From the NCBI GenBank assembly GCA_027604185.1, contig JADGKB010000002.1:248001-312000 (forward strand): a stretch of 64,000 bases of DNA, given 5' to 3'. The translations under genes and the position numbers were made by a program. The first letter of the stretch is position 1. The number at the start of each line of letters is the position of its first letter. The stretch is from Boothiomyces macroporosus (lineage: Eukaryota; Chytridiomycota; Chytridiomycetes; Rhizophydiales; Terramycetaceae). Of this stretch, positions 1-10,057 are shown one piece after another. The notes under the pieces were generated by a model. It saw only the letters and a list, made by a program, of their open reading frames with translations, had not been told where the DNA came from and did not search any database.

Positions 1-917
1 TGACTCAATGGTTGCTTGGATTCACAATCACCTTATATATCCTGTTGATCATCTTCTTCAATTTCAAAGTTAGTGCAATTAAACGCTGGGAATCTACAAT
101 AATATCTCTGTGTATCATATTACCCCTTCCACTGTCATTCATTATCCTGTTTTCAAAGCCAGATGGTGTCAATTCGTTGATCGGAGATGCCGACTTGTAA
201 TTTTGGATTAACTGTAGTTGGTGCTGGATATCCTCAGAACACTACTCTGTGTACCAAGTGGGTTTGGGTTTGCTACCAAATATAGCCATAATAGTTGGCG
301 AAACCCTTTCTTTCTTTGCAATCGCTCTCACTATTGCTGGTAACAGTGAAGAGTATGTCGTTTCTAATTTTAGAATTCAGGAAATGCTTTCCAAACCGTA
401 CAAGCGGTATATCATTACAAGAATGCTGGCTTATATGATTGCATTCTGGATTATCTGGGCACCAACATTAATTAATAGAATTGCAGAATACACCATTGGA
501 CAGCCAGTATTCATACTAGCAATGATAAATGCTGCTACAACACCTGGACAAGGCTTCATTCACTTTTTGGTGTTCTTGATTACATGGTAACTTTTAATTT
601 ACGATAGGTATTTATCTCCGTTGGTCAGATATCCAGATTCGACACCTCTATCGGACAAAGATTCCGAACATCAGATGTACCAAAATCCATATACCAACTA
701 CTCTGATACATTCGATAACGGCTTTGATAGCATTACTGTTCTCAACACTGTAATGAATTCGTTACCTCCTTTAGAAGGGCTACCAAATAGACGAATGTCA
801 ATTGTAGTTCACGATGCTGGCCGTAGAAGTTTAGATCAAGCAACAGATAGAACAAGTTTAGATGAATTGGATGGTGTAAGCAAGTTTAGAGAAAGCCACA
901 GGCATTCGGTTGCTTAG
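1..917 (+). CDS. Seven-transmembrane receptor, cAMP-receptor/secretin-like class (5' end missing)
   Basis: The frame is open at the left window edge, so the N-terminus lies outside. Exons are <1-196, 218-586 and 608-917; the two 21-nt introns (197-217, 587-607) restore one frame. The product is a polytopic membrane protein with at least five hydrophobic helices visible. A short CWIS stretch opens the exon after the first intron, like the Cys-Trp-Ile signature of Dictyostelium cAMP-receptor/secretin-class GPCRs, and a Ser/Thr/Arg-rich cytoplasmic tail of about 100 residues follows. Likely role: plasma-membrane G-protein-coupled receptor; ligand unknown. It converges on Nic96 with under 40 bp between stop codons. 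The family call rests on topology and the short motif, so Git3-like or other fungal 7TM classes remain possible. Confidence 0.6.
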
Positions 918-955
918 TTCCATAAAGTGATAAAATATATAATTTCTCTTGTACT

Positions 956-3691
956 TTATTCGAGCATGACCCAAGTGCGGTTGATTGTTGCTAAAAGATC
1001 CCCAGGGAATTGGTATTGTAAGAAACCACAATACGAAATTACCGCTTTAAACCTTTCTTTAATGTCAACAAGCATTTTTTCCTTGTCTGTAGTTTTTGAC
1101 TGCTTGATTTGATGATAGGTTTGAGATAGGGCGTTGGTGACTGATAATAAAAGATTTGGAAGTACTTTTGCAATATTGTCATCCAAAGCAGAAAAGGAAT
1201 TCGCCTTGTTTCTGACCAGTGTAATGTCATTTGAAGATGGAATCAGATCCAATTCGTAGAACAGCTTGAGGGCAGACTTGAATTCCTTTTGATCATACAA
1301 ATGTTTGAACTTTGCCAAATTGATTAATGTCTTGCAAGTGTTGGTAATTCGGAGATCCAACATTGATGCTTGCTGAGGGCGAGAATAATAAAATGCCAAG
1401 ATTCCTTCCGCAGTTGCAACGGGGTTGCTGATGTTGCCAAAGAGAGTGTTTTCAGAAGTGTGGATAGTGCTTGGAACATCTCCAGACAAAATAGTCTCTC
1501 CAATTTTTCTAATCAATAATTCAATAACTTTGTTTGGTTGTCCGCATAGATTGTACATTTCCAAAGCGTCCTTATATCTCCCTTCTAGATCACACTGCTC
1601 TGCTGCTGGCAGAACAATTCTATCCAAGAATTCTTGATCGCTTTCCAGATGGATCAACTTGCGATGCTTTTCGATTGTACCCGCAGTTCTACCGTGGCCA
1701 TCAGAATGCATTTCTCCCAGCAACTTTGGAGTCTTTGAGGCGTTGGTGATAAGTTCTTTGATAATAGAGTAGGTATATCTAGTGTATTCCTTTCCACTTT
1801 CCCACAGTTGTTTGTTTTGGTTGGGAGGAACTGCGCTATCAAGCGGCTTACCAAACAATCCAATCAAATAAACGTAATGTAACGCATCAATAGGGTCAGA
1901 TTGAATCCAGTCTTTAGCAAATACATTCATTAGCTTTGCAAAGTGCAAATAGTTTACTTCATATTCGACGTTTGAAATTTTCAATTTCAAGGTAGAGATC
2001 AACGTTCCTGAAACTGGAATGCTCTTTGGATTTTCTGGTACATTCAAAACCCCATAGTACGCCATTGCAACAGCAAAATGAAGAGCATCTGCAGCAAAGT
2101 AGGGCTCCTTTGATAACTCGTCAATTGCCTTTTCATATTCCCCACACAACAATAGCACTGTAAACCAAATTTCGATTTTCTTAAAGTACGCTTTTCCAAA
2201 CTTTAGCATAGTCTGTGAAAAGTCTCTCAAGGTATACTTTTCAAATGCTGCATCATTCACATAGTTTTCGTTGATGAGCATAGTGTGGATCCACAAGTAA
2301 TCATCAGTAGTACTGATTAAATCCTGGTTTCTAATAGTCTTGATGTTCAATTCGCACCGTCCAATCAATTTGTAAAGAGTGTATTTAAAGACATCCCCTT
2401 TTGGAGTAGATTTGGAATCTACCAAATAATCTCGAACCCTTGAATTCCATTCTCCAATAAGTTTGTCTCTATGAGACTTTGGTAAACGTCCATCAGGAGA
2501 TTGGCACCATGCTCTGAAATAAGTGTGGAAATTAGGATCTTGAGAAGCCCCAATTTCAGAGCTGTATCTTTCAATATAGTCCAGTGCATCTTTGCGCAAG
2601 CCCATACGAACCAAGTAGTAAACATGCGCCCAAAATGGTGTTTTACCAATTGAAAGATCCAACCAAGGCAGACTCCATCTGCCATTTCTGAAGAATTTAA
2701 TTTTCAAAAAGGCTTCCACTTCGGAATGGACAGTCGGTCTTCCACCAATTTCATAATGCTGATCGCGGACTTGGGAAGTAAGCCAGTTTTTGAATGTTTC
2801 TTCAAGCCAATATCTTCCTCCATCAACAAGATTTGTCCTGAATTTGATAAATGCGGGATCTACTGAATCCCTGGTAGATTGAGTGTACAGCTCTGAAAAG
2901 TGTCCAGCAACATACGAAACCTTTCCTTTTCGAATACCGAGCATACTTTCCAGCAGGTTCCAGCTTCCAACAATGAATTTCTGTTGATTGGAGTCTTGTA
3001 GCCTTGCTTCGTTGGCAACTTTCTTAAAGTAAGTGGTAGGAAGGTATGGGGATTCAGTTAAGCGATGTTGATTGATTTCCTTTACGACATTAGCATATGC
3101 ACGAAGTCTTGGATGGTCAGAGAGACCAGTGGTAGTGTCCAGGGCCATTCCGGAAGCAAATCTATTTGAACCGTCAATCACTAAGGTTAATTGGATCATA
3201 CTTGATTCATAATCAGGATGAGTTGCAACTTGGTGCCCAAGATCTTCCATTATTTTTCTCTTTTGTTTATTCCAATCCTTTTGCACCAACTTTTCAAAAT
3301 TTTGTTCAAAATCAGAAATGGTTTTGTTTTTAGATTCTTCTATTGCTATTGAAACCAAATTTTCATGTTCGTTGACCAAATATCCATCAATATCTGTGTC
3401 TGGCAATCCTTGCAATGGATCAAAAGTCAAACCCAATTTGATATCGACAAGATTTTCCAAGACTTTGTCAGCATCAATTCCTCTTGATGCAAGTAAATAA
3501 GCAGTGCGGTTATCAACATTTTGTTTTTTGTTTGGGGAATCTTGGCGTGTGCTTGAGCGACGAAGTAATCGCTTGGTCTGAGCTTCAATCTGCTCTATCC
3601 CACGTTCAATCTGTTCGACTCCAGTTGGTAAAATATGATTTGTTAAACTACGACCTTCTAAAACTAAATTCTTTAGATTGATCCCTGACAT
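956..3691 (-). CDS. NIC96: Nucleoporin Nic96/Nup93
   Basis: A single 911-residue exon, close to the usual length of Nic96/Nup93, the inner-ring scaffold nucleoporin. The N-terminal 60 residues contain short amphipathic segments of the kind that bind the Nsp1 channel trimer and Nup192/188. The rest is a long alpha-solenoid with family-like stretches, for example around the YYLVRMGLRKDALDYIERY region and the WFTVLLLCGEYEKAI repeat. The stop codon is embedded in an AATAAA hexamer (reverse strand around 953-960), so stop and poly(A) signal appear to be shared. It lies in tandem 23 bp downstream of the TACO1 gene. NUP170, another inner-ring nucleoporin, is in this window at 45.7 kb. Confidence is high from overall pattern and length. 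Confidence 0.88.
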   Translation of the reverse strand: MSGINLKNLVLEGRSLTNHILPTGVEQIERGIEQIEAQTKRLLRRSSTRQDSPNKKQNVDNRTAYLLASRGIDADKVLENLVDIKLGLTFDPLQGLPDTDIDGYLVNEHENLVSIAIEESKNKTISDFEQNFEKLVQKDWNKQKRKIMEDLGHQVATHPDYESSMIQLTLVIDGSNRFASGMALDTTTGLSDHPRLRAYANVVKEINQHRLTESPYLPTTYFKKVANEARLQDSNQQKFIVGSWNLLESMLGIRKGKVSYVAGHFSELYTQSTRDSVDPAFIKFRTNLVDGGRYWLEETFKNWLTSQVRDQHYEIGGRPTVHSEVEAFLKIKFFRNGRWSLPWLDLSIGKTPFWAHVYYLVRMGLRKDALDYIERYSSEIGASQDPNFHTYFRAWCQSPDGRLPKSHRDKLIGEWNSRVRDYLVDSKSTPKGDVFKYTLYKLIGRCELNIKTIRNQDLISTTDDYLWIHTMLINENYVNDAAFEKYTLRDFSQTMLKFGKAYFKKIEIWFTVLLLCGEYEKAIDELSKEPYFAADALHFAVAMAYYGVLNVPENPKSIPVSGTLISTLKLKISNVEYEVNYLHFAKLMNVFAKDWIQSDPIDALHYVYLIGLFGKPLDSAVPPNQNKQLWESGKEYTRYTYSIIKELITNASKTPKLLGEMHSDGHGRTAGTIEKHRKLIHLESDQEFLDRIVLPAAEQCDLEGRYKDALEMYNLCGQPNKVIELLIRKIGETILSGDVPSTIHTSENTLFGNISNPVATAEGILAFYYSRPQQASMLDLRITNTCKTLINLAKFKHLYDQKEFKSALKLFYELDLIPSSNDITLVRNKANSFSALDDNIAKVLPNLLLSVTNALSQTYHQIKQSKTTDKEKMLVDIKERFKAVISYCGFLQYQFPGDLLATINRTWVMLE

Positions 3692-3714
3692 GATTCAAAA
3701 AAAATTGTAAACAT

Positions 3715-4536
3715 TTATTTCGCATTGTGATAGACATTAACCACCTCATCTTGATTTTCTATTGCTTCTAGAAAGGTCGAAAAGGAAGCGCTGTCAGCTT
3801 CATTCAGTTCTATTTGGTCAAGGGGGAAGAACCCAGAATAGAATTCCTTAATCTCATAGCCCTTGGCAGCCAGAGCTGTTTGGATGGAGTTGGTATCGTT
3901 GATTCCGCAGAATATTTGAATTTCATCTTCCAACTCTATAAAATCATCAATTTCATGTTCAAGGGCGGAATCTGCCATTTCTGCCAGTGTGTGATTGGTA
4001 GTGCCTTTTCCATATATAACTGTCCCCTTGTGCTGGAATAGATACTCTACCGGACCCATGGTGCCTTTTTGTTTCTTGAATATTGATTTAACCTCTGCGT
4101 TTGTTTCTAAATTAAAGGATATTACTCGCAGAATTAGAAACCATGCATTCCACTACGCAAGCAACCCCTCCAGGTGAAAGTCCTTCAAATCGGATAATTT
4201 TAAAGTCTTCTTGTTCCTTTGGCGATGTAGCTCTTTTGATCGCATCTTGAAGAGTGTGTTTTGGCATTTGGGCGACTTTAGCTTGATGCAAAGCCGATGC
4301 CAAGTAGTGATTAAGGGATGTATCTGTTTCTCCATTCATTGCTTTAATTGCTCCAACAATTTGCTTAGAGATTTTGCTAAACAGCTTTCCCCGCTGTTGA
4401 TCGTTCGCTCCCTGAGTTAATCGCTGGAAACCTTCGCATGTCTAATCTTTGACCTGAGATGAATTCCAAATTACCATTTGTTGTGTCCCGCAAATCTTAC
4501 TTGGTTGTACCTGCAATTAATCCGTCTCAAAAACAT
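3715..4536 (-). CDS. YebC/TACO1 family mitochondrial translation factor
   Basis: Four exons (4536-4475, 4453-4432, 4411-4126, 4106-3715) separated by introns of 21, 20 and 19 nt give a 253-residue protein. The family hallmarks appear only after splicing: AGHNKWSKIRHAKGANDQQR at the N-terminus, then QMPKHTLQDAIKRAT, PGGVACVVEC and KKQKGTMGPVEY. In the family, TACO1 activates translation of mitochondrial COX1, and bacterial YebC proteins assist ribosomes or act as regulators. The N-terminus MFLRRINCRYNQ is basic and could be a mitochondrial targeting signal. The second exon is only 22 nt, a micro-exon between two ultra-short introns. The stop codon overlaps AATAAA. The start is 88 bp from the start of the divergent SAM-domain gene. 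Confidence 0.88.
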
Positions 4537-4624
4537 TCCAAAAAAATTTGAAAAAATATCTAGTATCCTAAACCCCAATATCTTTTCGCCCCAATTTAAT
4601 ATAGTAGTGCCTTGTTTCAAGTTC

Positions 4625-5635
4625 ATGTCTTCCCGTCCAGTATTTTCCCACACAATGAAACCGCTTAAAATCAAGATAAAAATCAACAAGGAGCTGCCAG
4701 AACTAAATGCGATTCCAAGGTGCTTGCTGCTTGAATACGGTATTTTGTGCAAAGTCATCATCCAAAACTCAATTACCATACTGGAAATTAATTGCTTGGA
4801 GAACGATTTAGAATTCACAAAGAAAGTGATAATCAAGGAATTGAAGGAACGATTACCTGGATTTAAGCTTCCTATTGAATGGAATATTTCAGAAAACCCA
4901 ACAGGAAACTGGGATGACGCTCATTTGCTGGCAAACTTGAATAACGAAGGGAGCCAAAAACCTTTTGATTTAAAAGAACTCCATCCCGAAACTAGCTTAA
5001 ATCCGCAAAGAGAAAAGATTAAAGTGTTGGATAAGCCAATACTCATTCAAGCCACTAATGTACAGCTTGAATCCAAAAATATTGATTCATGCGGAAACCT
5101 GTCAGTTGATGCACACCCAAAAACAGTTGACCACAAAGATGACGTATTTGACACCATTGGGAGAAATGATTTGACACTTCTTGATGATTTAGAAACTCAA
5201 GCGGACAACCAAAAGGTCGTATTTGTCAGTTATAAAGGAAGAGGAATCTCAATTGAAATATCAAAATACAGCACACTAAAAAAGTTGTATATAGCAATTC
5301 AGAAAGATTTCCCAATGGAATTGAAGATCAACACCCTATTCTGGTTGATTGGAAATGAAAAGTTTTACATTACCGGTATAAATGACTTCAAACCCGACCA
5401 CATATACTATGTAGAAGCAGATGATAATGCTCATTTTGAAGATATGGAAGGCTTTTACAACCGTCTTTTCAAATTCTTGACAAAAGAAGAAATTGCTAGA
5501 ATTTACCACTTTTTTGAACAAGAATCAATCCATTTTGAAACACTAAAAATGCTAGATGCCCAGAAACTGAATGATATGGGTATCAATCAAATAGGATTGC
5601 AAGATTTGATATTGTATGTAATTAAATATAATTAG
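4625..5635 (+). CDS. SAM-domain protein of unknown function
   Basis: Intronless, 336 residues when started at the ATG at 4625; the frame stays open upstream, but that stretch overlaps the first exon of the divergent TACO1 gene. The C-terminal 50 residues (FLTKEEIARIYHFFEQESI to the end) form a helical unit ending in the NDMGINQIGLQDLILYV pattern typical of sterile alpha motif domains, which mediate protein-protein interaction. The preceding 80 residues look like an alpha/beta, possibly ubiquitin-like, fold (VVFVSYKGRGISIEISK, later YYVEADDNAHFEDM). The N-terminal half is poorly characterised. No enzyme motif is seen. The next gene starts 21 bp after the stop, so transcription signals must overlap. 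Confidence 0.6.
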   Translation: MSSRPVFSHTMKPLKIKIKINKELPELNAIPRCLLLEYGILCKVIIQNSITILEINCLENDLEFTKKVIIKELKERLPGFKLPIEWNISENPTGNWDDAHLLANLNNEGSQKPFDLKELHPETSLNPQREKIKVLDKPILIQATNVQLESKNIDSCGNLSVDAHPKTVDHKDDVFDTIGRNDLTLLDDLETQADNQKVVFVSYKGRGISIEISKYSTLKKLYIAIQKDFPMELKINTLFWLIGNEKFYITGINDFKPDHIYYVEADDNAHFEDMEGFYNRLFKFLTKEEIARIYHFFEQESIHFETLKMLDAQKLNDMGINQIGLQDLILYVIKYN

Positions 5636-5656
5636 TTGCTTTGAAATTTTTCGCGT

Positions 5657-7177
5657 ATGAGCATAGAACTGCCAGTTGAAATCTGGTATCAGATACTTTT
5701 ATGTTCAGATAACCCGCAACAGTTGTCGCACACAAACAAAAAGCTCTATTTTCTTTCACTAAATCCAACTACTGACGCAAGATGGCTGGTTAACCGATAT
5801 GGGAAAGATGCCTTTTTTGGAGCAATATATCACTGGAGTAGAAATGACGAATGGAAACAAATGCTTTATTATGAATGCAAAAATATTAAGCTTGAACCTA
5901 TAAAGATGAACGAATCCAAAGGAATAGGGTATCTAAAGAGCCGATGGTTCGATAGCAAGTCAAAATGTAGACGCTGCAAAGGCTATGGGGAGCTGAACTT
6001 GGGATTGATAGAAAGGGAATGGCTAAGGCAATACGATGAAGGTCTGCCAACAAAGGAAATCAATGCAAGTATAAAAAAGTACATAATCTCAAATATCGAT
6101 GGCGTTAGCTGTCCATTCGAAACACATCAAATGCGTATTTTGATTTTGATTTTTCAGCAAGTGCAGATTGATTCTTGTTACATGTTCCTGCTTCGTTTCG
6201 CTGCAGCTTCTGGACATCCAAAACTATTGTCGCTACTGTTTCAACTAACAAATGCCAACAAAGACTCTCCAGTAGAATGGCCAGATACGATTAAAACCAA
6301 GCAATTCATCACGTTAAACTATCATAATGAAGTAAAGGAATTGTTTTATCAGAGCTTATACACTGGGAAAATAGTTTACTCGTTTCAAATTATGAATTCC
6401 AATTTACCAAGCCAGCTAGTGACAAGAGATTGGGGCGACATGCTTCATGCGTGTGTAAAGCCAAACTCTGTTGCTCTTCTTCATATATTCATGGAAAAAC
6501 ACTCCCACACGCGGCCATTTCAAGTGCAGTCTGCAATAAAACTAGCAGCAGTACCATACTTTGGCCAGAAAAAGAAACGAATCAATGCATTTCGGATACT
6601 TGAAACACTTCCAGACAATCTGTTGAATGAAGATTCAGATAGAATTATCCTGATGGCAGCTGAATCCGGACAGGATAACATTTTACGATATATGCGTTCC
6701 AAAGGCCAGCAATTCAATTTCCTACAAGGGGCTCCGTTATTCAATGCCACAATGTTTGGAAGAGTAAGCACAGTGAAGCTATTGTTATACGACATTCGAG
6801 TAAACTCGTACATCTTTCACAAAGAGCGTGGAATAGTCATTTGTTTACTGACATTTGATCATTTATTAATCCTGTACGCCCTTGTCACTGGATTCATATC
6901 ACTGATAAACGGGTGGGTTTGCTCAGCACTGGGTCTTGGTGATTCAACATTTTCAGTTTTTGGGTTTGTTAACGATTCCACAAAGTGGTGCATAGACCCG
7001 TCGCTGTCAACAGACACTTCAGGCAACAACCTGTTCATTTTCTTGTTCTTTTCAGCTGTTTATTCACTATTTTATTTGTATATACCATTTGTACCAATGC
7101 TTCGGTCGGTGTATATGGTTTTAAGGAAGAATAGAATCGACAGGATTGTTAATCCCAATCCAGCCGCAATGGTGTAA
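5657..7177 (+). CDS. F-box/ankyrin-like protein with C-terminal membrane segments
   Basis: Single exon, 506 residues. It begins with an F-box-like ELPVEIWYQILLCSDNPQQL, followed by a block (LSLNPTTDARWLVNRYGKDA) of the kind found in ankyrin-type proteins of zoosporic fungi. Degenerate ankyrin helices continue through LMAAESGQDNILRYMRS and GAPLFNATMFGRVSTVKLLL. The last 130 residues contain two strongly hydrophobic segments with a roughly 60-residue polar loop between them, so it is probably an integral membrane protein. Function is unknown; an adaptor or ubiquitin-ligase role is only a guess. A 17-nt GT...AG segment at 7174-7190 would extend the frame to 7410 across the 3' end of the SulP gene; I kept the plain stop. 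Confidence 0.55.
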   Translation: MSIELPVEIWYQILLCSDNPQQLSHTNKKLYFLSLNPTTDARWLVNRYGKDAFFGAIYHWSRNDEWKQMLYYECKNIKLEPIKMNESKGIGYLKSRWFDSKSKCRRCKGYGELNLGLIEREWLRQYDEGLPTKEINASIKKYIISNIDGVSCPFETHQMRILILIFQQVQIDSCYMFLLRFAAASGHPKLLSLLFQLTNANKDSPVEWPDTIKTKQFITLNYHNEVKELFYQSLYTGKIVYSFQIMNSNLPSQLVTRDWGDMLHACVKPNSVALLHIFMEKHSHTRPFQVQSAIKLAAVPYFGQKKKRINAFRILETLPDNLLNEDSDRIILMAAESGQDNILRYMRSKGQQFNFLQGAPLFNATMFGRVSTVKLLLYDIRVNSYIFHKERGIVICLLTFDHLLILYALVTGFISLINGWVCSALGLGDSTFSVFGFVNDSTKWCIDPSLSTDTSGNNLFIFLFFSAVYSLFYLYIPFVPMLRSVYMVLRKNRIDRIVNPNPAAMV

Positions 7178-7269
7178 TTGATTTGGTGAGAGTAGAACTG
7201 ATTCCAACGGATCTTGTAGCGATTGTTGATGCACTAAACCAGGAGCACCGTAGAATAACTCGAATTGCT

Positions 7270-8916
7270 TTATTTCACATAGTATTTATAGTACAGGATC
7301 CATATCACGCAGGTAACCATGCCGCAAACCACTCCTACACTAGGATCAAATCCAATCACAGTTACAAAAGTAATAAACCATATCGACAGCTCTTTAAAAT
7401 TCCTGATTGATTGTTCCATTCTCCATTTCTTGAAAATTTCGTAGCCTTTAGAAATCTTGAACAGTGTACTTTGAAGTGAGACGATAGTAATTGCTGCAAG
7501 CACTGACAGTGGGATATAGTACACAAAGTCTGTAAGAAACATTATGGTGATCAGTGAAAGAAATGATGCAAAGAAATTTGCGAGCGGGGTTTGGGACTCA
7601 GTTTGAGTTGCCAATATTGCACTCCTTGATAGAGACCCAGCAGGCACATATCCAGAAAAAAATGGGGATACTAAATTCGAGACGGTCAATGCTATTTGTT
7701 CATTAATTTCGGTATCTTCATCTTTGTTTAGCGATACTGGTGATATCATGGCAGTAGTTAGCCCCGACACGGGTGTTGGCAGAGCATTTGACTGAGGTGA
7801 TATCAATGCCGAACTCTCTGATGGCCCAGTTTCCTGTTTATGCGGCGGAAATGATTGAAGAATAGCTTTCATAGTAACATACGCGATTAATGAAATTGAA
7901 ACAGCGTCAGGAATCATACCAATCATTATACGAAAATGCTGCGATTTTGGAGTTGATTCGAGTATTCTCCAAGGAAGACTAAACGTCGGAGGACCAGAAA
8001 CCACTTTGCCCACCACTGCTACTCCAAATGAGTTTTCAAAATCTAAAAGAAAAGACATCAAAGATGTGATAATGATTGACAATAATGCTTTTGGCAAATT
8101 GATTGCTTTAGCCCCTTCTAGATTTTCATATCCAGCCCATTTTTTATAATAGTACCACAAATCCAGGTATGGCTCTACGTATCCCAACAAATTGATGACT
8201 ACAAACACACAAACACCCACTAGAGTGGTAACATAATTAATCGTGGCAATGTTCTCTACGAATGCGAACCATGTTCTTGGTGAGACGAACGTACCGGTAA
8301 TGGGTGGCAGTTTCAGTCCAAATAGGTGTTTAATCTGAGAAGTCACAATTGCCAAACTTGCGGCGCTGGTGAATGCGAGTACTAATGCTGTAGGCAGAAT
8401 ATTCTCAATATGTTTTCCGAATTTTGTAGCTGTAAAGATCAACATTATTATCCCGCACAAAAAAGTTAGATATTCAGATAGAGGCACGATAAGTGGATAC
8501 CTCTTCCACATTTCAAAGGCGTCGACTGGAGTTTCAGTCAGGGTTATAGCTGTGGAAAGAAGCGAATTGCCCACCATGAGGGACATTACCGCGTATGGAC
8601 CTAGAGACATGTATGGCGAGTATCCAAAGAACAGATGTGCAATACTAGGGATAATTGTAGAGTATAGTCCCCTTTCAGCAGGCAAATAAGCCAACACTAT
8701 TAATTAATTCAAAAAAGTACTTGCATAGGCCATCGCTTGTGGTACTAGTATTGTTGACAATGTTAAAGCTGCCAATACATCCTGCATGAATTTTGCTGTA
8801 GAATAAGATCTAATCCAAGTTGAGATCGGGAGTATCTTCATCAGAACGGAAATTTTCAAAGGTGAAAAATGGTGCGAGCTATTAGCAATTGACATCATGA
8901 AAGATCTACATCGCAT
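7270..8916 (-). CDS. SulP/SLC26-type anion transporter lacking a STAS domain
   Basis: Two exons (8916-8721 and 8696-7270) joined across a 24-nt intron, giving about 540 residues. Splicing restores the classic SulP signature: VPQAMAYAMLAYLPAERGLYS followed by GPYAVMSLMVG. Further SulP helices follow, including VNLVSPFFSGYVPAGSLSRSA with its NLVSPFF-GYVP motif and a final DPSVGVVCGM helix. The family carries sulfate or other anions across plasma, vacuolar or endosomal membranes. The protein stops about ten residues after the last helix, so the cytoplasmic STAS domain usual for the family is absent and no in-frame exon encodes one downstream. The stop codon is fused to AATAAA. Substrate cannot be inferred. 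Confidence 0.82.
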
Positions 8917-9121
8917 TAATGTAGCACTGGTTCTCGGATACCCTTACAAGACCTTTGAATAGAATAAAGAACCAATTGGTTATCAACTCAAATAATCCAA
9001 GAGCAGTAATATTGCTTTTGGGTAAGAAACGAAAGCCTCAGTCGTAATCCAAGTTTTTTGAATGTCATACGACTGAAACTGCTGAAAGGCACGAAATCGA
9101 TTGACGCGTGTTCCCCCAAAA

Positions 9122-9512
9122 ATGACAAGCTATTTGATGGTACCCTTAAACTGACTCAGTCCGGCGATCCAAAGAAGGAAGATTTCAGAAAATATCTAGA
9201 GCGCAATGGAATAATTGACGCATTAACAAAAGGTTCGTTTAACTAATTGCAGTACTGGTCGGACTCTACGAAGAACCCGAAAAGCCAGATTCGCCAATAG
9301 AGTAATCATTACTGATCCAGATATATCAAGCACTTCCTTGGTGGGCCATCTGAGGTAGATACAGAAGCTTTAAAACACGAAAACGAAGAATTAAAGAGTA
9401 GAATTGAAGAAATGCAGGCAAAGATTGATCAATTAATGAGTGGTGTAATTATTACTTGATTTAGCAAACCCCAGAGGCTCCAGCAACAACTGAACAGACA
9501 CCAGCGACATGA
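9122..9512 (+). CDS. MYCBP/AMY-1-like small coiled-coil protein
   Basis: Five short exons (9122-9139, 9160-9232, 9253-9301, 9321-9444, 9465-9512) with introns of 20, 20, 19 and 20 nt. The spliced 103-residue protein contains DPKKEDFRKYLERNGIIDAL, TKVLVGLYEEPEKP and YIKHFLGG, closely matching c-Myc-binding protein (MYCBP/AMY-1), followed by a short heptad coiled coil. In animals the protein binds A-kinase anchors and is found in cilia and flagella and with MYC; its role in fungi is not established, though the family is typical of flagellated eukaryotes. The start was chosen at 9122 because only that ATG reaches the conserved exon through an ultra-short intron. The stop is 11 bp from the convergent COA8 stop. 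Confidence 0.8.
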
Positions 9513-9523
9513 TTAAAACTAAT

Positions 9524-10024
9524 TTATTTTGATAGCAATAAAGGTGTGAAAATTCCTGCGATAAACCACAATACCATTCTGATACGCTCTCTTACCAGCT
9601 TTTGGTAACCTCTAATCATTTCTTTTACAACGGCGATTTCATACTGTATTCCCGGGATAAGCATTCTGAAATTTTCCTTCCACAATTCTTTGTTATACTG
9701 AACCATATTATCGTGATTTCGCTCGGAATATAGTCTGTAGAAATCAGAGTAGTCCTGCGAGGTAGGATTTTCCAACTTTTCTATATGTGATTGCAGCTCT
9801 CTTTGGAATCGCTCGTTATTTTCTTTCCAAAATAAATGATGCTTCAGCAAGGATTGTCTCTTTAAAGCCAAGTACGGATGCTGAAAGGACGGTTGAAGCA
9901 TTCGGATGTTGCTTACCGGGTGCGGTTGAGACACTCTGTGTGGGGTAATAATTGACGGAAATTTCAATAGCTGGAATGTGATTGGAATCCTTGTAATCCC
10001 GGATTTCTGAATTGCCTTCAACAT
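9524..10024 (-). CDS. COA8/APOPT1-like cytochrome c oxidase assembly protein
   Basis: Intronless, 166 residues. The core HPVSNIRMLQPS, then FWKENNERFQRE, then DFYRLYSERNHDNMVQYNKE followed by LWKENF resembles the COA8 (APOPT1) family, mitochondrial proteins that protect and assist assembly of complex IV. The N-terminus MLKAIQKSGITRIPITFQLL is basic and free of acidic residues, as expected of a mitochondrial presequence. Near the C-terminus, VLWFIAGIFTPLLL is a hydrophobic segment longer than I would expect for the family. The stop codon sits inside AATAAA. The start codon is only 33 bp from that of the divergent pyridoxal kinase gene, so the two share a minimal bidirectional promoter. Confidence 0.65.
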   Translation of the reverse strand: MLKAIQKSGITRIPITFQLLKFPSIITPHRVSQPHPVSNIRMLQPSFQHPYLALKRQSLLKHHLFWKENNERFQRELQSHIEKLENPTSQDYSDFYRLYSERNHDNMVQYNKELWKENFRMLIPGIQYEIAVVKEMIRGYQKLVRERIRMVLWFIAGIFTPLLLSK

Positions 10025-10057
10025 TATCTGATTGTAAAAAATTTTCAGTTACTCAAA

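Noticed and set aside
4471..4836. 121-codon minus-strand ORF spanning the TACO1 first exon and the SAM-domain gene
   Set aside because: Only its last 20 codons are the real TACO1 exon; the rest is antisense to the SAM-domain gene.
7183..7410. 75-codon plus-strand ORF after the ankyrin-like gene
   Set aside because: It has no ATG, most of it is antisense to the SulP gene, and joining it needs a 17-nt segment without branch motif. Kept only as a caveat.
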